Source: Thalassolituus marinus (GTDB lineage: Bacteria > Pseudomonadota > Gammaproteobacteria > Pseudomonadales > Oceanobacteraceae). Taken from it: a stretch of DNA of 33,346 nucleotides. Both the position numbers and the translations under genes were made by a program. The notes beneath the pieces are model-generated. The model was not told the origin of the DNA. It made no database searches and saw only the letters and a list, made by a program, of their open reading frames with translations. Shown one piece after another: positions 1 through 8,276 of this stretch; position 1 is the first letter of the stretch; every line of letters starts with the position of its first letter. Location: positions 1 to 33,346 of the forward strand of contig NZ_JAEDAH010000050.1 in NCBI RefSeq assembly GCF_020320395.1. Direction: 5' to 3'.

Positions 1-112
1 TTCCCCTGGTAGGCAGTAGGCACTGCGGATTTAAAAGTCGTTTATAGAAAACAGATACCTTTAAAACTGTGGGACAGCAGTGGCATATGCGGGCTTTTTC
101 AGGAGCGATAAA

Positions 113-1837
113 TCAGGCCGTTTCTTCGCGCTTACGGGCTTCTTCATCTTTCAGTTCACGGCGCAGAATTTTACCAACCGGCGTCATTGGCAGCTCTGTG
201 CGGAACTCAATATAACGAGGTACCTTGTAGCCCGTCATATTGTCGCGACAATACTGACGAATTTCGTCAACGGTAACGTTAGCATCGGTGGCAACGATAA
301 ACAGCTTCACCGCTTCACCGGTTTTTTCATCCGGTACACCAATCGCTGCACAGTTTTCAACGGCCGGATGGGCCGCAACCACATCTTCGATTTCATTCGG
401 GTAAACGTTAAAACCGGAAACCAGAATCATATCTTTGATACGGTCTACGATCTTAACGAAGCCGTCTTCGTCGATAACCGCTACGTCACCAGTGCGTAAC
501 CACTCGCCGTCCGGCGTGAAGCTGTCGGCTGTTGCTTCAGGACGATTCCAGTAACCTTTCATCACCTGCGGGCCGTTAACACACAGTTCGCCACGCTCAC
601 CAATGGCGACTTCGTTACCGTCCGCATCAATGCATTTCAGTGCAGTGCCCGGTACAGCCTGGCCGACAGTACCCATCTGCTCCAGACCACCAGCCGGGTT
701 CATACACACGGCTGGGGAACACTCAGTCAGGCCATAGGCTTCAGAAATACCGCAGCCAGTCATGTCTTTCCAGCGCTTAGCCGTATCTTCCACCAGTGCA
801 GTACCACCAGACAGCGTCAGTTTGAGCTGGCTGAAGTCACATTTCTTAAATTCAGGATGAGCCAGCAGTGATACAAACAGCGTGTTCAGACCAATAATTC
901 CGGTCAGCTGATGCGGTTTCATCATGCGCACGAACATATCGGTATCACGTGGATTGGCGATCAGAATGCTGTGATCACCCAGTTCAAACAGGGCCATCAG
1001 GTGCACAGTGAACGAGTAGATGTGATACAGCGGCAGCGGGGCCACCACTTTTGCACCGGTATCCGGTTTGATCTTTTCACCACTGGCCGGGTCAATCTGA
1101 CTCAACATCGCACGCGCCTGCAGCATATTGGCTACGAGGTTACGGTTGGTCAGCTCAGCACCTTTGGCCACACCAGTAGTACCGCCGGTGTATTGCAGAA
1201 TGATGGTGTCATTCGGGTTACGCATGTAGTTTGGTACAAAACCACCGATCTTAGCGCCCTGAGACAATGCCTTACGGAAAGAAACAGCTTCTGGCAGATC
1301 GTATGGCGGAACCATTTTCTTAATGTGTTTCGCTGCTGCGTTGATCAGGGTGCGCTTCACCAGTGGCAGCATATCCGCCAGACTGGTCACGATGATGTGT
1401 TTAAGACCGGTTTCAGCGCGGATGTTCTGTACTGAACGGGCAAACACATCCATACAAACCAGCGCTTTGGCACCTGAGTCGTTGAACTGATGCAGCATTT
1501 CACGCTCGGTGTACAACGGGTTGGTATTCACCACCACCATACCGGCACGCAGCGCGCCATACATAGCAATAGGAAACTGCAGAATATTCGGCATCTGAAT
1601 CGCGATGCGATCACCTGGTTTCAGGCTGGTGTGATTTTGCAGATAAGCAGCAAACGCCGCACTGTACTCGTCGATCTGACGGTAAGTCAGCGTGTAGTTA
1701 ATGCTGGTGAAGGCCGAACGGTCAGCATAGCGCTGAAAGGCACTTTCAATAACCTCAACAACCGCGTTGTACTGAGCCAGGTTAATTTGATCAGGCACGC
1801 CGGGCGCGCGCTTGCCGTCCCAGAATGAAGCATCCAC
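113..1837 (-). CDS. fadD: Long-chain-fatty-acid--CoA ligase
   Basis: ATP-dependent activation of long-chain fatty acids to acyl-CoA, the entry step of beta-oxidation, at the inner face of the membrane. The protein shows the ANL-superfamily signature YTGGTTGVAKG near residues 216-226, the adenylate-contacting block ISEAYGLTECSP, the hinge segment GEWLRTGDVAVIDEDGF, and a C-terminal lid with the conserved lysine in PVGKILRREL. Length of about 574 residues matches proteobacterial FadD. Start: the frame opens at GTG 1846, but GTG 1837 has an AAGGTGA ribosome site six bases upstream and gives the family-like N-terminus (V)DASFWDGKRAPG, so 1837 is preferred; 1846 is the alternative. It is divergent from an AraC-type regulator, with a long inverted repeat between them. 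The family call is firm. Chain-length preference and the exact fadD paralogue are not decided by the sequence. Confidence 0.95.
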   Translation of the reverse strand: MDASFWDGKRAPGVPDQINLAQYNAVVEVIESAFQRYADRSAFTSINYTLTYRQIDEYSAAFAAYLQNHTSLKPGDRIAIQMPNILQFPIAMYGALRAGMVVVNTNPLYTEREMLHQFNDSGAKALVCMDVFARSVQNIRAETGLKHIIVTSLADMLPLVKRTLINAAAKHIKKMVPPYDLPEAVSFRKALSQGAKIGGFVPNYMRNPNDTIILQYTGGTTGVAKGAELTNRNLVANMLQARAMLSQIDPASGEKIKPDTGAKVVAPLPLYHIYSFTVHLMALFELGDHSILIANPRDTDMFVRMMKPHQLTGIIGLNTLFVSLLAHPEFKKCDFSQLKLTLSGGTALVEDTAKRWKDMTGCGISEAYGLTECSPAVCMNPAGGLEQMGTVGQAVPGTALKCIDADGNEVAIGERGELCVNGPQVMKGYWNRPEATADSFTPDGEWLRTGDVAVIDEDGFVKIVDRIKDMILVSGFNVYPNEIEDVVAAHPAVENCAAIGVPDEKTGEAVKLFIVATDANVTVDEIRQYCRDNMTGYKVPRYIEFRTELPMTPVGKILRRELKDEEARKREETA

Positions 1838-1884
1838 AGGAGTCACCTTTACGTTAATGGTTCTTGTTTTTGTTGTGCACAGAC

Positions 1885-1939
1885 TATGACTGAAAGGCGC
1901 CTTGAGGAAAAGAGGGAATCATGTCATGCTTCGGTCATA
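1885..1939. promoter_or_regulatory. Inverted repeat in the fadD/AraC intergenic region, possible operator
   Basis: TATGACTGAA (1885-1894) and TTCGGTCATA (1930-1939) are inverted copies matching at 9 of 10 positions, separated by 35 bases. They lie in the roughly 130-base divergent promoter region between fadD and the AraC-family gene. The position suits regulator half-sites controlling one or both genes, but no binding motif for this regulator is known to me, so the function is inference. Confidence 0.35.
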
Positions 1940-1973
1940 ACGCGCCAAAGTGTTTACTCAGGAGAAAATGGCC

Positions 1974-3029
1974 ATGAACAAGCAGGACCAGTTCTACACC
2001 ACATCCGCTGCCTGTCGGGCCTTTATCGGCACAGAGTACCTGTCGCAACTGATTGAACTGCTGGCGCAGCAAGGCATCACGACCACACAGCTGGTACAAG
2101 GCACCGGACTGTCAGCCAGAACCCTGCAGGACCCGCAGGAATTTATCTCTCCCCTGCAATACCACAAGGTAATAGAAAACGCGCTGGCACTCAGTGGTGA
2201 TCCCCTGCTTGGCCTTGAGCATGGCCGGCGTATGAATATCTCAAGTCACGACTTTCTCGGCTTCGCGATCCTCGCCAGTGATACCCTCGGTCAGGCACTA
2301 TCGCTGGCCATTCGCTACGCCCGAACGCGTACGTTGCTGGCTGATATTCGTTTCGTGCAGGATCAGGACAGCGCCATTATTCAGATCAATCGCCTGGCAG
2401 CTATGCCCAGCACCTTCGCCTTTGTCGTACAGAACATCATCTCGACTTTCGTCACCATTGCCCGCTATCTGACCCAGAACAGCGAAGAAATGACCGCTAT
2501 AGCCAGGTTTACTGACGGTCCGGCCCGTCCTGCCTCCTGCTACGAGGGTATTCTTGGTATACCGGTGATGTTTAATCAGCCGCACAATCAGCTGTGCATT
2601 CCGCAGTGGTTACTGGATACGCCGGTATCCACAGCAAACACGACGGCACGGCGCATGGCTGAAGCCGAGTGCGAAAAGCTTCTGGCAGAGCTGGATCGGG
2701 GCCAGGATCTGGTGACGCAGATACGCCGAAATATAGACCGTATGAACGCCTTTCCGACGCTTGCTGTCATGGCGAATGCGTTGCACTCCAGTCCGCGAAC
2801 CATCAATCGCCAGCTGGCACAGCTGAATACCACCTACCAGAACATCATTGATGAAGCCCGACGTGAGCTGGCCATTCAGCAGTTACTGGAAACGCCGACC
2901 TCTGTGGAAGAAATAGCTCACCAGCTGGGTTATAACGACCCGTCTAATTTTGGCCGTGCCTTCCGGCGCTGGCTGGGAATGTCACCAAGAGCCTTCCGTA
3001 AGCAGGCAAAAGAACAGAACAACGAATAA
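1974..3029 (+). CDS. AraC-family transcriptional regulator (Arabinose_bd-type N-terminus)
   Basis: DNA-binding regulator of about 351 residues. The first two thirds resemble the Arabinose_bd/OruR-type ligand domain (SPLQYHKVIENALALSGDPLLGLEHG is a typical stretch). The C-terminal 100 residues form the double helix-turn-helix of AraC/XylS proteins: FPTLAVMANALHSSPRTINRQL for the first helix pair, then TSVEEIAHQLGYNDPSNFGRAFRRWLGMSPRAFR for the second. Start choice: AGGAG at 1960-1964 sits three bases from ATG 1968 and nine bases from ATG 1974. The latter spacing is better, though 1968 is possible, and a GTG at 1950 lies upstream of the ribosome site and is unlikely. Being divergent from fadD and followed by a desaturase, it probably senses a fatty-acid-related or hydrophobic compound; that role is inferred from position only. 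Confidence 0.9.
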   Translation: MNKQDQFYTTSAACRAFIGTEYLSQLIELLAQQGITTTQLVQGTGLSARTLQDPQEFISPLQYHKVIENALALSGDPLLGLEHGRRMNISSHDFLGFAILASDTLGQALSLAIRYARTRTLLADIRFVQDQDSAIIQINRLAAMPSTFAFVVQNIISTFVTIARYLTQNSEEMTAIARFTDGPARPASCYEGILGIPVMFNQPHNQLCIPQWLLDTPVSTANTTARRMAEAECEKLLAELDRGQDLVTQIRRNIDRMNAFPTLAVMANALHSSPRTINRQLAQLNTTYQNIIDEARRELAIQQLLETPTSVEEIAHQLGYNDPSNFGRAFRRWLGMSPRAFRKQAKEQNNE

Positions 3030-3051
3030 AGCGCTCAATCTGATACCATCG

Positions 3052-3079
3052 TTTACAAAGCCGGACAATCCGGTACGAT
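3052..3079 (+). promoter_or_regulatory. Candidate sigma-70 promoter for the desaturase
   Basis: TTTACA (3052-3057) and TACGAT (3074-3079) are separated by 16 bases, giving a predicted start near 3086 and a short leader before ATG 3113. The spacer holds a small inverted repeat, CCGG-ACAAT-CCGG. The prediction is by eye. Confidence 0.4.
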
Positions 3080-3112
3080 GACCCCTGCCCATAATAACAA
3101 TCATAAAAAATC

Positions 3113-4198
3113 ATGAATCAGGCACACTTTCCCGGCGGCGAGCGTCCGCTGTATCGTCTGCTGTCTTCCACAGTGAATCAGTACTTCCAGTCCACCAGCC
3201 TGCCGCGCAGTGGCGATATACGGCTTTACCGTAAAGCCCTGATCATCGCATCCCTGTTCGTTGCCAGTTTTGCCGGCATTCTGCTCAGTGAAGGCGCGCT
3301 GAATATTGGCTTCTGGGCACTGCATGGCGTTGCCACTGCTCTGGTCGGCTTTAACATCATGCACGACGGAGCACACCAGTCATTCAGCCGCTCACGCCGA
3401 CTGAATCAGCTGTGCGCCTTTACCTTTAACCTGATTGGCAGTAATCGCAGTTACTGGTCACAAAAGCACAACCGCAACCATCACGCGTTCACGAATGTCG
3501 ATGATGTTGATGAAGATATCGATGCACTTGGGCTGTTCCGTATGAGTCCGCATCAGAAGCGCTACTGGTTTCATCGTGGCCAGCATATTTATGTCTGGCT
3601 GCTCTATCCACTCACCAGCCTGTTCTGGTTTTTTGTACTCGACTACAAAGCCTACTTTCGCCAGAAGATTGGTCAGAAGGATTTCAGTCACCGCCTGACA
3701 GTGGCAGAACACGCCGAGTTCTGGGCCAGTAAAGTGCTCTACATTCTGCTGTATCTGGTTCTGCCCGCCAGTCTGCCCGGTGAGCACAACGTTCTGATCG
3801 GTTTTCTGCTGATGCACGCCATTCTTGGTTTCCTGTTTGCTGTGGTTTTCCAGCTTGCCCACGTCGTAGATCAGGCTGAATTCCCACAACCCGCGGCCGA
3901 TGGCAGCATGACCAGCGAGTGGGCGGAACATCAACTGCGTACCACCGTCGACTTTGCCACCTCAAGCCGGGTACTGACCTGGGCACTCGGCGGACTGAAT
4001 TTTCAGGTTGAACATCACCTGTTCCCTCGTGTCAGCCACGTGCACTATCCGCGACTGCATGCGTTGCTCAGTGAGACCTGCCGCCAGCAAGGTCTGCCTA
4101 TCCGCAGTTACCCTACCCTGGCACAGGCTCTGAAGGCTCATTACCGCCACCTGCGCAGTATGGGTCAGCCGCAGTCAGAGCCCGCAGCCCGCCATTAA
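3113..4198 (+). CDS. Membrane fatty acid desaturase, front-end/acyl-lipid type
   Basis: Integral-membrane di-iron desaturase of 361 residues. The three histidine clusters are HDGAH (84-88), HNRNHH (119-124) and QVEHH (298-302). The QxxHH form of the third box is characteristic of front-end (delta-5/delta-6-like) and some acyl-lipid desaturases, as opposed to the HxxHH of delta-9 acyl-CoA enzymes. Hydrophobic segments around 42-60, 68-84, 160-176, 206-222 and 226-248 fit the usual membrane topology. No fused cytochrome b5 domain is present, so an external ferredoxin or cytochrome partner would be needed. No strong ribosome site precedes ATG 3113; the leader is A/T-rich. The gene follows the AraC-type regulator in the same direction after 83 bases with a candidate promoter of its own. 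Substrate and regiospecificity cannot be read from the sequence. Confidence 0.88.
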   Translation: MNQAHFPGGERPLYRLLSSTVNQYFQSTSLPRSGDIRLYRKALIIASLFVASFAGILLSEGALNIGFWALHGVATALVGFNIMHDGAHQSFSRSRRLNQLCAFTFNLIGSNRSYWSQKHNRNHHAFTNVDDVDEDIDALGLFRMSPHQKRYWFHRGQHIYVWLLYPLTSLFWFFVLDYKAYFRQKIGQKDFSHRLTVAEHAEFWASKVLYILLYLVLPASLPGEHNVLIGFLLMHAILGFLFAVVFQLAHVVDQAEFPQPAADGSMTSEWAEHQLRTTVDFATSSRVLTWALGGLNFQVEHHLFPRVSHVHYPRLHALLSETCRQQGLPIRSYPTLAQALKAHYRHLRSMGQPQSEPAARH

Positions 4199-4251
4199 AC
4201 TGGCTCTGAGGCACAATTTCCTGCCATACGGCCTCTACTCTGACACACAAC

Positions 4252-4308
4252 GAGGAGGCCGACCGGGCGGAGGTGATTGATGTGCTGAACGCTATGCAAC
4301 GTCACTAA
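4252..4308 (+). pseudogene. Possible C-terminal remnant of a lost gene
   Basis: In this intergenic stretch one frame reads EEADRAEVIDVLNAMQRH followed by TAA at 4306-4308. The residues look like an ordinary acidic/helical C-terminus, but no start or upstream coding sequence is recognisable. It may be the tail of a deleted gene or chance. The rest of 4199-4392 shows nothing else I can name. Confidence 0.2.
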
Positions 4309-4392
4309 GGAGATATCAGGCCATACTGAAGCACTTGCTCCCCTTCGGACTTAGGGTAAGATTCGGCCAGATTTTCGTTGCGGAGTCCGCGT

Positions 4393-4848
4393 ATGCAATA
4401 CCCTCAGTTTATAGCCATCGACGCCAGCTCCTGGGAAGAACATGCTCATCCCGTTGCCATTGCCTGGTCGATGGCCGACGGCCAGATCAAAACCACACTG
4501 ATCCAGCCAGAAGATGACTGGGACGACTGGGATATTGCACTGCAGGATTTGCATGGCATTACCCCGGATACTCTCTATCAGCGCGGCGAGACACTGTGGT
4601 CAGTGATCCGTGAGCTGGAAAACGACCTCGAACAACCCTACCTGTACGCCGATGATGCCGGCCGTACTGAGCTGATGCTGGAAAAAATCTACGACGCTTG
4701 CGGTCGTGATCTGAGTATTGAAATCGGCAGCCACGAAGAGGTCCTGCAGGAGCCAGCTCTGGAGCCCGGAGCAGAATTTCATCAGACCTGCGACGACAGA
4801 GTTCATCAGATGTTGCTGGCCTGGGCAGCGGAAAACGGTCGCCACTGA
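4393..4848 (+). CDS. RNase H-fold/DEDDh exonuclease-like protein, motif I degenerate
   Basis: A 151-residue protein resembling small 3'-5' exonuclease-domain proteins, whose members typically begin IDxEASG.. and carry a PxxxWxxWD..xxxxHGI block. Here the N-terminus reads FIAIDASSWEEHAHPVAIAW, the middle reads QPEDDWDDWDIALQDLHGIT (39-57), and later come LYADDAGRTELML (84-96) and a C-terminal HQTCDDR (130-136) where motif III (HxxxxD) is expected. The acidic pair of motif I (DxE) is reduced to D10-A-S12, so the usual metal-binding glutamate is missing; E15 or E16 might substitute. ATG 4393 is chosen because GGAG lies about seven bases upstream. It may be an inactive relative or use altered metal ligands. 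The family assignment is from pattern memory and moderate. Confidence 0.65.
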   Translation: MQYPQFIAIDASSWEEHAHPVAIAWSMADGQIKTTLIQPEDDWDDWDIALQDLHGITPDTLYQRGETLWSVIRELENDLEQPYLYADDAGRTELMLEKIYDACGRDLSIEIGSHEEVLQEPALEPGAEFHQTCDDRVHQMLLAWAAENGRH

Positions 4849-4970
4849 GTCTTAATTATTATCTTTCGCCAGATTTGCGGACGTGATCGCTGAAAAAGTG
4901 TTAACTGATTAGCATCCTGAATGGTCAGGTGGGCATACACTGGTCACCTGTACTCTTTACGGTGGTGCTT

Positions 4971-5915
4971 ATGAACTCAGCGTTTGCTATGTCCCAGCAA
5001 GGCGGACATCAGGATGATGAGCAGGCCAGGACTCTGCTGACCAGTATTCTGAACGACGCCGTCGATAACCAGCTGCTGTTCCCGTCAGCTCGTGACCTGA
5101 GGGGTTTCAGCCAGCACCGTAGCCAACAGCAAAGTCAGTTTACGGTGCAAACAGATGCTGGCTCTTTCTTTATCAAGTGCAGCGATCTGGCCTATCAGCC
5201 ACATTTTGCCGCCGAGCAGGAAAGCCTGTTGGCAATGATGGCAACCCAGACCATCTCTATTTGTGCGCCGCTCGCGCTTGGCAGCATTAAATCCGAAGGT
5301 CAGCCCGGTACGTCCTACCTGATCCTGCAGCATATCCCTCTTGCCGTCCATGGCGACTGGTTTTCTGCCGGTCAGCAACTGGCTCAGATGCATACTCACA
5401 CCAGTAGCCGAGGGTACGGTTTCGAACGTACGACCTGGTGTGGCGAAACGGCCCAGGATAATCGCTGGAATGAGAACTGGGGGGATTTCTTTGTTGAGCA
5501 ACGCCTAAACCCCTTGTTTGTGCAGCTGGAACAAAGAGGCATTGTTATCTCGCAGAGAACGCGCGCTCTGGAAGTCAGCAGACTGATGCTCAGCAACCAC
5601 CAGCCCACCGCCTCGTTGCTGCATGGAGACCTCTGGTCCGGCAATATCGGCTTCAATCCGGAACGCCAGCTCTCCTACCCGGTACTGTTTGATCCCGCCT
5701 GCTACTACGGCGACGCAGAAGCCGATCTGGCAATGACCGAGTTATTTGGCCGCTTCCCTAAAAAATTCTAAGACGGCTATCAAAGCATCAGCCAGATTCA
5801 CAGCGACTATCGTGAGCGCCGGGAAATCTACCAGCTCTACCATGTTCTGAATCATGCGCTGCTGTTTGGTGGCAGCTATGTTCAGCAGGCTGACAGCCTG
5901 ATCGCTCACCTGTAG
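4971..5915 (+). pseudogene. Fructosamine kinase family protein, interrupted by an in-frame TAA
   Basis: Homologue of fructosamine-3-kinase/YniA kinases, which phosphorylate ketosamines formed by glycation. The frame shows the kinase-like catalytic loop LLHGDLWSGNIGF and the metal-binding LFDPACYYGDAEADLAMTELFG. After FPKKF the codon TAA (5769-5771) stops translation, yet the same frame continues for 47 codons as DGYQSISQIHSDYRERREIYQ.., with the expected family C-terminus LYHVLNHALLFGG, to a natural TAG at 5913-5915. Family members usually have a tyrosine at the stop position, so one base change (TAC or TAT to TAA) explains the break. ATG 4971 has GGTGG five bases upstream; a GTG at 4929 opens the frame earlier. 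It is either a very recent pseudogene, a truncated protein missing a conserved helix pair, or a sequence error. Confidence 0.85.
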
Positions 5916-5932
5916 CGAACAGGCTGGCGGGA

Positions 5933-6571
5933 TTACGGATTCAGGCGCTGTTTCAGCCAGGCGTCGCCGTCAGCTGTGTACTCAACCCGATCGTGCAGGC
6001 GGTGCTCTCCCCCCTGCCAGAACTCCACCCGCTGCGGGCTCAGGCGGTAACCACCCCAGTAATCCGGCAGCGGAACCTCACCATCTTCATACTGTGCAGA
6101 AACCTCGGCAAAACGCTGCTCCAGCGTCGCACGGTCTGGTAGCGGGCGACTCTGAGCAGAAGCCCAGGCGCCGAGCTGGCTTTCGCGCGGGCGCGAGTGA
6201 AAATACTCAGCGGCTTCTTCGCGACTTATTTTTTCCAGTGTCCCCTGCACCTGAACCTGACGCTCCAGATTCATCCAGAAAAAGTGCAGACTCGCTTTTG
6301 GATTCAGCGCGAAATGCTGCCCTTTATTGCTTTCAAAATTGGTAAAAAACACAAAACCGCGTTCATCATAGGCCTTGAGTAACAGTACTCGTTGCCATGG
6401 CTGACCACTGGCATCAACACTGGCAACCGTCATGATGGTTGGCTCCAGCGGATTCGTTCCCCGGTACTGTTCAAACCAGGCATGGAACTGAGTCATCGGG
6501 TCACTGGCGGAGGTGTTCTCATCCAGGCGGCCCTGAGTGTACTGACGGCGGATATCTCCGAGATTAACCAT
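5933..6571 (-). CDS. pdxH: Pyridoxamine 5'-phosphate oxidase
   Basis: FMN-dependent oxidation of pyridoxamine 5'-phosphate or pyridoxine 5'-phosphate to pyridoxal 5'-phosphate, the last step of vitamin B6 synthesis and salvage; cytosolic dimer. The 212 residues match the family throughout: the FMN-contacting RVLLLKAYDERGFVFFTNFESNKG, then FFWMNLERQVQVQG, SRPRESQLGAWASAQS, and the C-terminal signature WGGYRLSPQRVEFWQGGEHRLHDR ending in LNP. ATG 6571 has AGGAG about seven bases upstream. It is convergent with the broken fructosamine kinase gene, whose final TAG lies only 17 bases away. No sign of damage. Confidence 0.97.
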   Translation of the reverse strand: MVNLGDIRRQYTQGRLDENTSASDPMTQFHAWFEQYRGTNPLEPTIMTVASVDASGQPWQRVLLLKAYDERGFVFFTNFESNKGQHFALNPKASLHFFWMNLERQVQVQGTLEKISREEAAEYFHSRPRESQLGAWASAQSRPLPDRATLEQRFAEVSAQYEDGEVPLPDYWGGYRLSPQRVEFWQGGEHRLHDRVEYTADGDAWLKQRLNP

Positions 6572-6756
6572 ACTAATGCTCCTGTAGCCTGTTAATTACC
6601 GCAGAGTATGCCATGTCCAGTCGTCAGGATATTGACCTGCACTGCGAATATCGGAAGTCGTGTCTATAGATTTGTAAGGCATTGAGTTCCGGGGAAGCAC
6701 TTCCACAGACCATTTGCTATTATCCGCGCATTCCCAGTCAACCACCCGGAAGCACG

Positions 6757-7200
6757 ATGTCACTGCAGAATTACCCTACCGCTAACCTTGGTCGTCGCCT
6801 GGCAGCCATGATCTACGATGGCCTTATTCTGATTGCCCTATACATCATTCTTGGCGGCTTGCTGGTCACCGCGATATCTTCCGGCAATGACGAAATGCTG
6901 CGCCTGTCACCGGCAACAGCAATGTCGCTGTTCTTCAGTATTTCGTTTCTCTATTACAGCCACTCGTGGCGCAAAGGCGGTCAGACGATTGGCATGAAAG
7001 CCTGGCGCCTTACGCTGATCAACGAAGATGGCCGTCCTGTGCAACTCAGCCAGTGTATGCTGCGCTCCGGTATCGGCTTCTTCTCGATTCTTGCCGCAGG
7101 CGTGGGCTTCTGGTGGATGCTGTTCGATAAACAACAGCGCACCTGGCACGACATTGCCTCAGTCACGCGCGTCGTTCACGCCCCTAAAAATATGGAATGA
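6757..7200 (+). CDS. RDD-family membrane protein
   Basis: A 147-residue inner-membrane protein of the RDD family, named for conserved Arg-Asp-Asp residues. Visible elements are the N-terminal GRRLAAMIYDGLILIALYIILGG (first membrane segment with R and D), a second segment near 55-70, the amphipathic GQTIGMKAWRLTLINEDGRPVQ, and a third segment before a C-terminal DKQQRTWHDIAS. The frame extends upstream to 6682, but the residues before MSLQNYP are not family-like, so ATG 6757 is used; the ribosome site is weak (CCGGAAG). The function of RDD proteins is mostly unknown; some have been linked to ion exchange. It is convergent with lptG, with 11 bases between the stop codons. Confidence 0.85.
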   Translation: MSLQNYPTANLGRRLAAMIYDGLILIALYIILGGLLVTAISSGNDEMLRLSPATAMSLFFSISFLYYSHSWRKGGQTIGMKAWRLTLINEDGRPVQLSQCMLRSGIGFFSILAAGVGFWWMLFDKQQRTWHDIASVTRVVHAPKNME

Positions 7201-7202
7201 TA

Positions 7203-7220
7203 GCGGACTGATCAGCCCGC
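7203..7220. terminator. Short hairpin between the convergent RDD and lptG genes
   Basis: GCGGACTG and CAGCCCGC are inverted copies (7 of 8) around a central AT. It spans the gap between the two stop codons and overlaps the last codons of lptG. There is no T-run on either side, so intrinsic termination would be weak. Confidence 0.25.
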
Positions 7221-8276
7221 CTTACGCAGCATTAATAACCCCACAGCTGCACACCCAGCGATCGGAATGATACTTGCCCAGATCGGTGCGAAACCAAATA
7301 CGATGCTGGCGGGTGCCAGCATTTCTTCGGCGTATTTATAAATAAGACCAACCAGAATACCTGAAAAGATCCGGTATCCCGGCGTCACTGCGCGCAGCGG
7401 ACCGAAGATGAAAGAAATCCCCAGAATAACCAGAGCAAAAGTACCTAACGGCTGCGTCACCTTACGCCAGAAAGACAGCAGATAGTTGTCTGAATTAAGG
7501 CCCTGTTTTTCCAGATAACGTGTGTAGGTAAACAGGCCGGAAATCGACATATCCCGCGGCTGTACCATCACCACACTCAGACTTTCCGGAGTAAGCTCCG
7601 TATTCCACATAGCACTGCTGAGATTACGTACTTCGCTGCGATCAGCAAACACCAGCACATCCTTGACGTTTTCCATCTGCCAGTGCGAGCGTTGATAGAT
7701 AGCGCGGGTCGCAGAACGAACGCGCTGCAGCTCCCAATCCACATCAAATTCATACAGTGTAACGCCGTGCAGAACACCGCCCGGTTCCACCGCCGTGAAG
7801 CGCATGAAATCGTTACCTTCCCGGTGCCAGTAGCCTTTGCCCTTATTCGACAACACATCATCTTTACCCTGAGCAACGGCTTTCTGCGACTGCGCAATAC
7901 GCTCCAGAACCGGAATCGCAAACTCTGCAACCGTCATGCTCAGAATCATCAGCAATGCCATTGGCTTCAATACCGCCAGACTGATACGCCCGACGGAAAT
8001 ACCAGCGGCACGCATAACGGTCAGCTCACTGTTAGCGGCCATCGTTCCCAGACCTGCCAGACAGCCAATCAGGCAAGCCATCGGCATATATTCATAAGCG
8101 CGACGTGGCAAACGCAGTGCCATAAATTCAAGCGCCTGCATAAACTGGTAACCACCCTTCAGCTGATCCAGTTCATCTACCAGAGTAAAAATCGCATCCA
8201 GACCAACAATCACCAGAACAACCACGACCGTTGCCCAGAAAACATTGCGGGCGACGTAAGCATCTAATTGCTTCAT
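7212..8276 (-). CDS. lptG: LPS export ABC transporter permease LptG
   Basis: Inner-membrane half of the LptB2FG complex, which extracts lipopolysaccharide and passes it to LptC and the periplasmic bridge. The 354 residues start with the LptG-like MKQLDAYVARNVFWATVVVVLVIVGLDAIF, have three N-terminal and three C-terminal membrane segments (the latter around residues 270-350), and a central periplasmic beta-jellyroll-like domain of about 150 residues. The conserved block ELTVMRAAGISVGRI (coupling-helix region facing LptB) is present. Its ATG overlaps the lptF stop by one base (TAATG), indicating translational coupling. The ATPase lptB is not in this window, as is usual. Confidence 0.95.
   Translation of the reverse strand: MKQLDAYVARNVFWATVVVVLVIVGLDAIFTLVDELDQLKGGYQFMQALEFMALRLPRRAYEYMPMACLIGCLAGLGTMAANSELTVMRAAGISVGRISLAVLKPMALLMILSMTVAEFAIPVLERIAQSQKAVAQGKDDVLSNKGKGYWHREGNDFMRFTAVEPGGVLHGVTLYEFDVDWELQRVRSATRAIYQRSHWQMENVKDVLVFADRSEVRNLSSAMWNTELTPESLSVVMVQPRDMSISGLFTYTRYLEKQGLNSDNYLLSFWRKVTQPLGTFALVILGISFIFGPLRAVTPGYRIFSGILVGLIYKYAEEMLAPASIVFGFAPIWASIIPIAGCAAVGLLMLRKAG

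Noticed and set aside
14-26. GCAGT-AGGC-ACTGC hairpin near the left edge
   Set aside because: Only five base pairs and no T-run; too weak to call a terminator for fadD or anything else. Nothing else is evident in 1-112.
911-1435. Long open frame on the plus strand inside fadD
   Set aside because: It lies wholly antisense to a clear ligase gene and its product has no family features; it follows from the codon pattern of the real gene.
6682-6756. Upstream extension of the RDD gene
   Set aside because: The extra residues are not family-like; the GRRLAAMIYD start of the fold is reached soon after ATG 6757.
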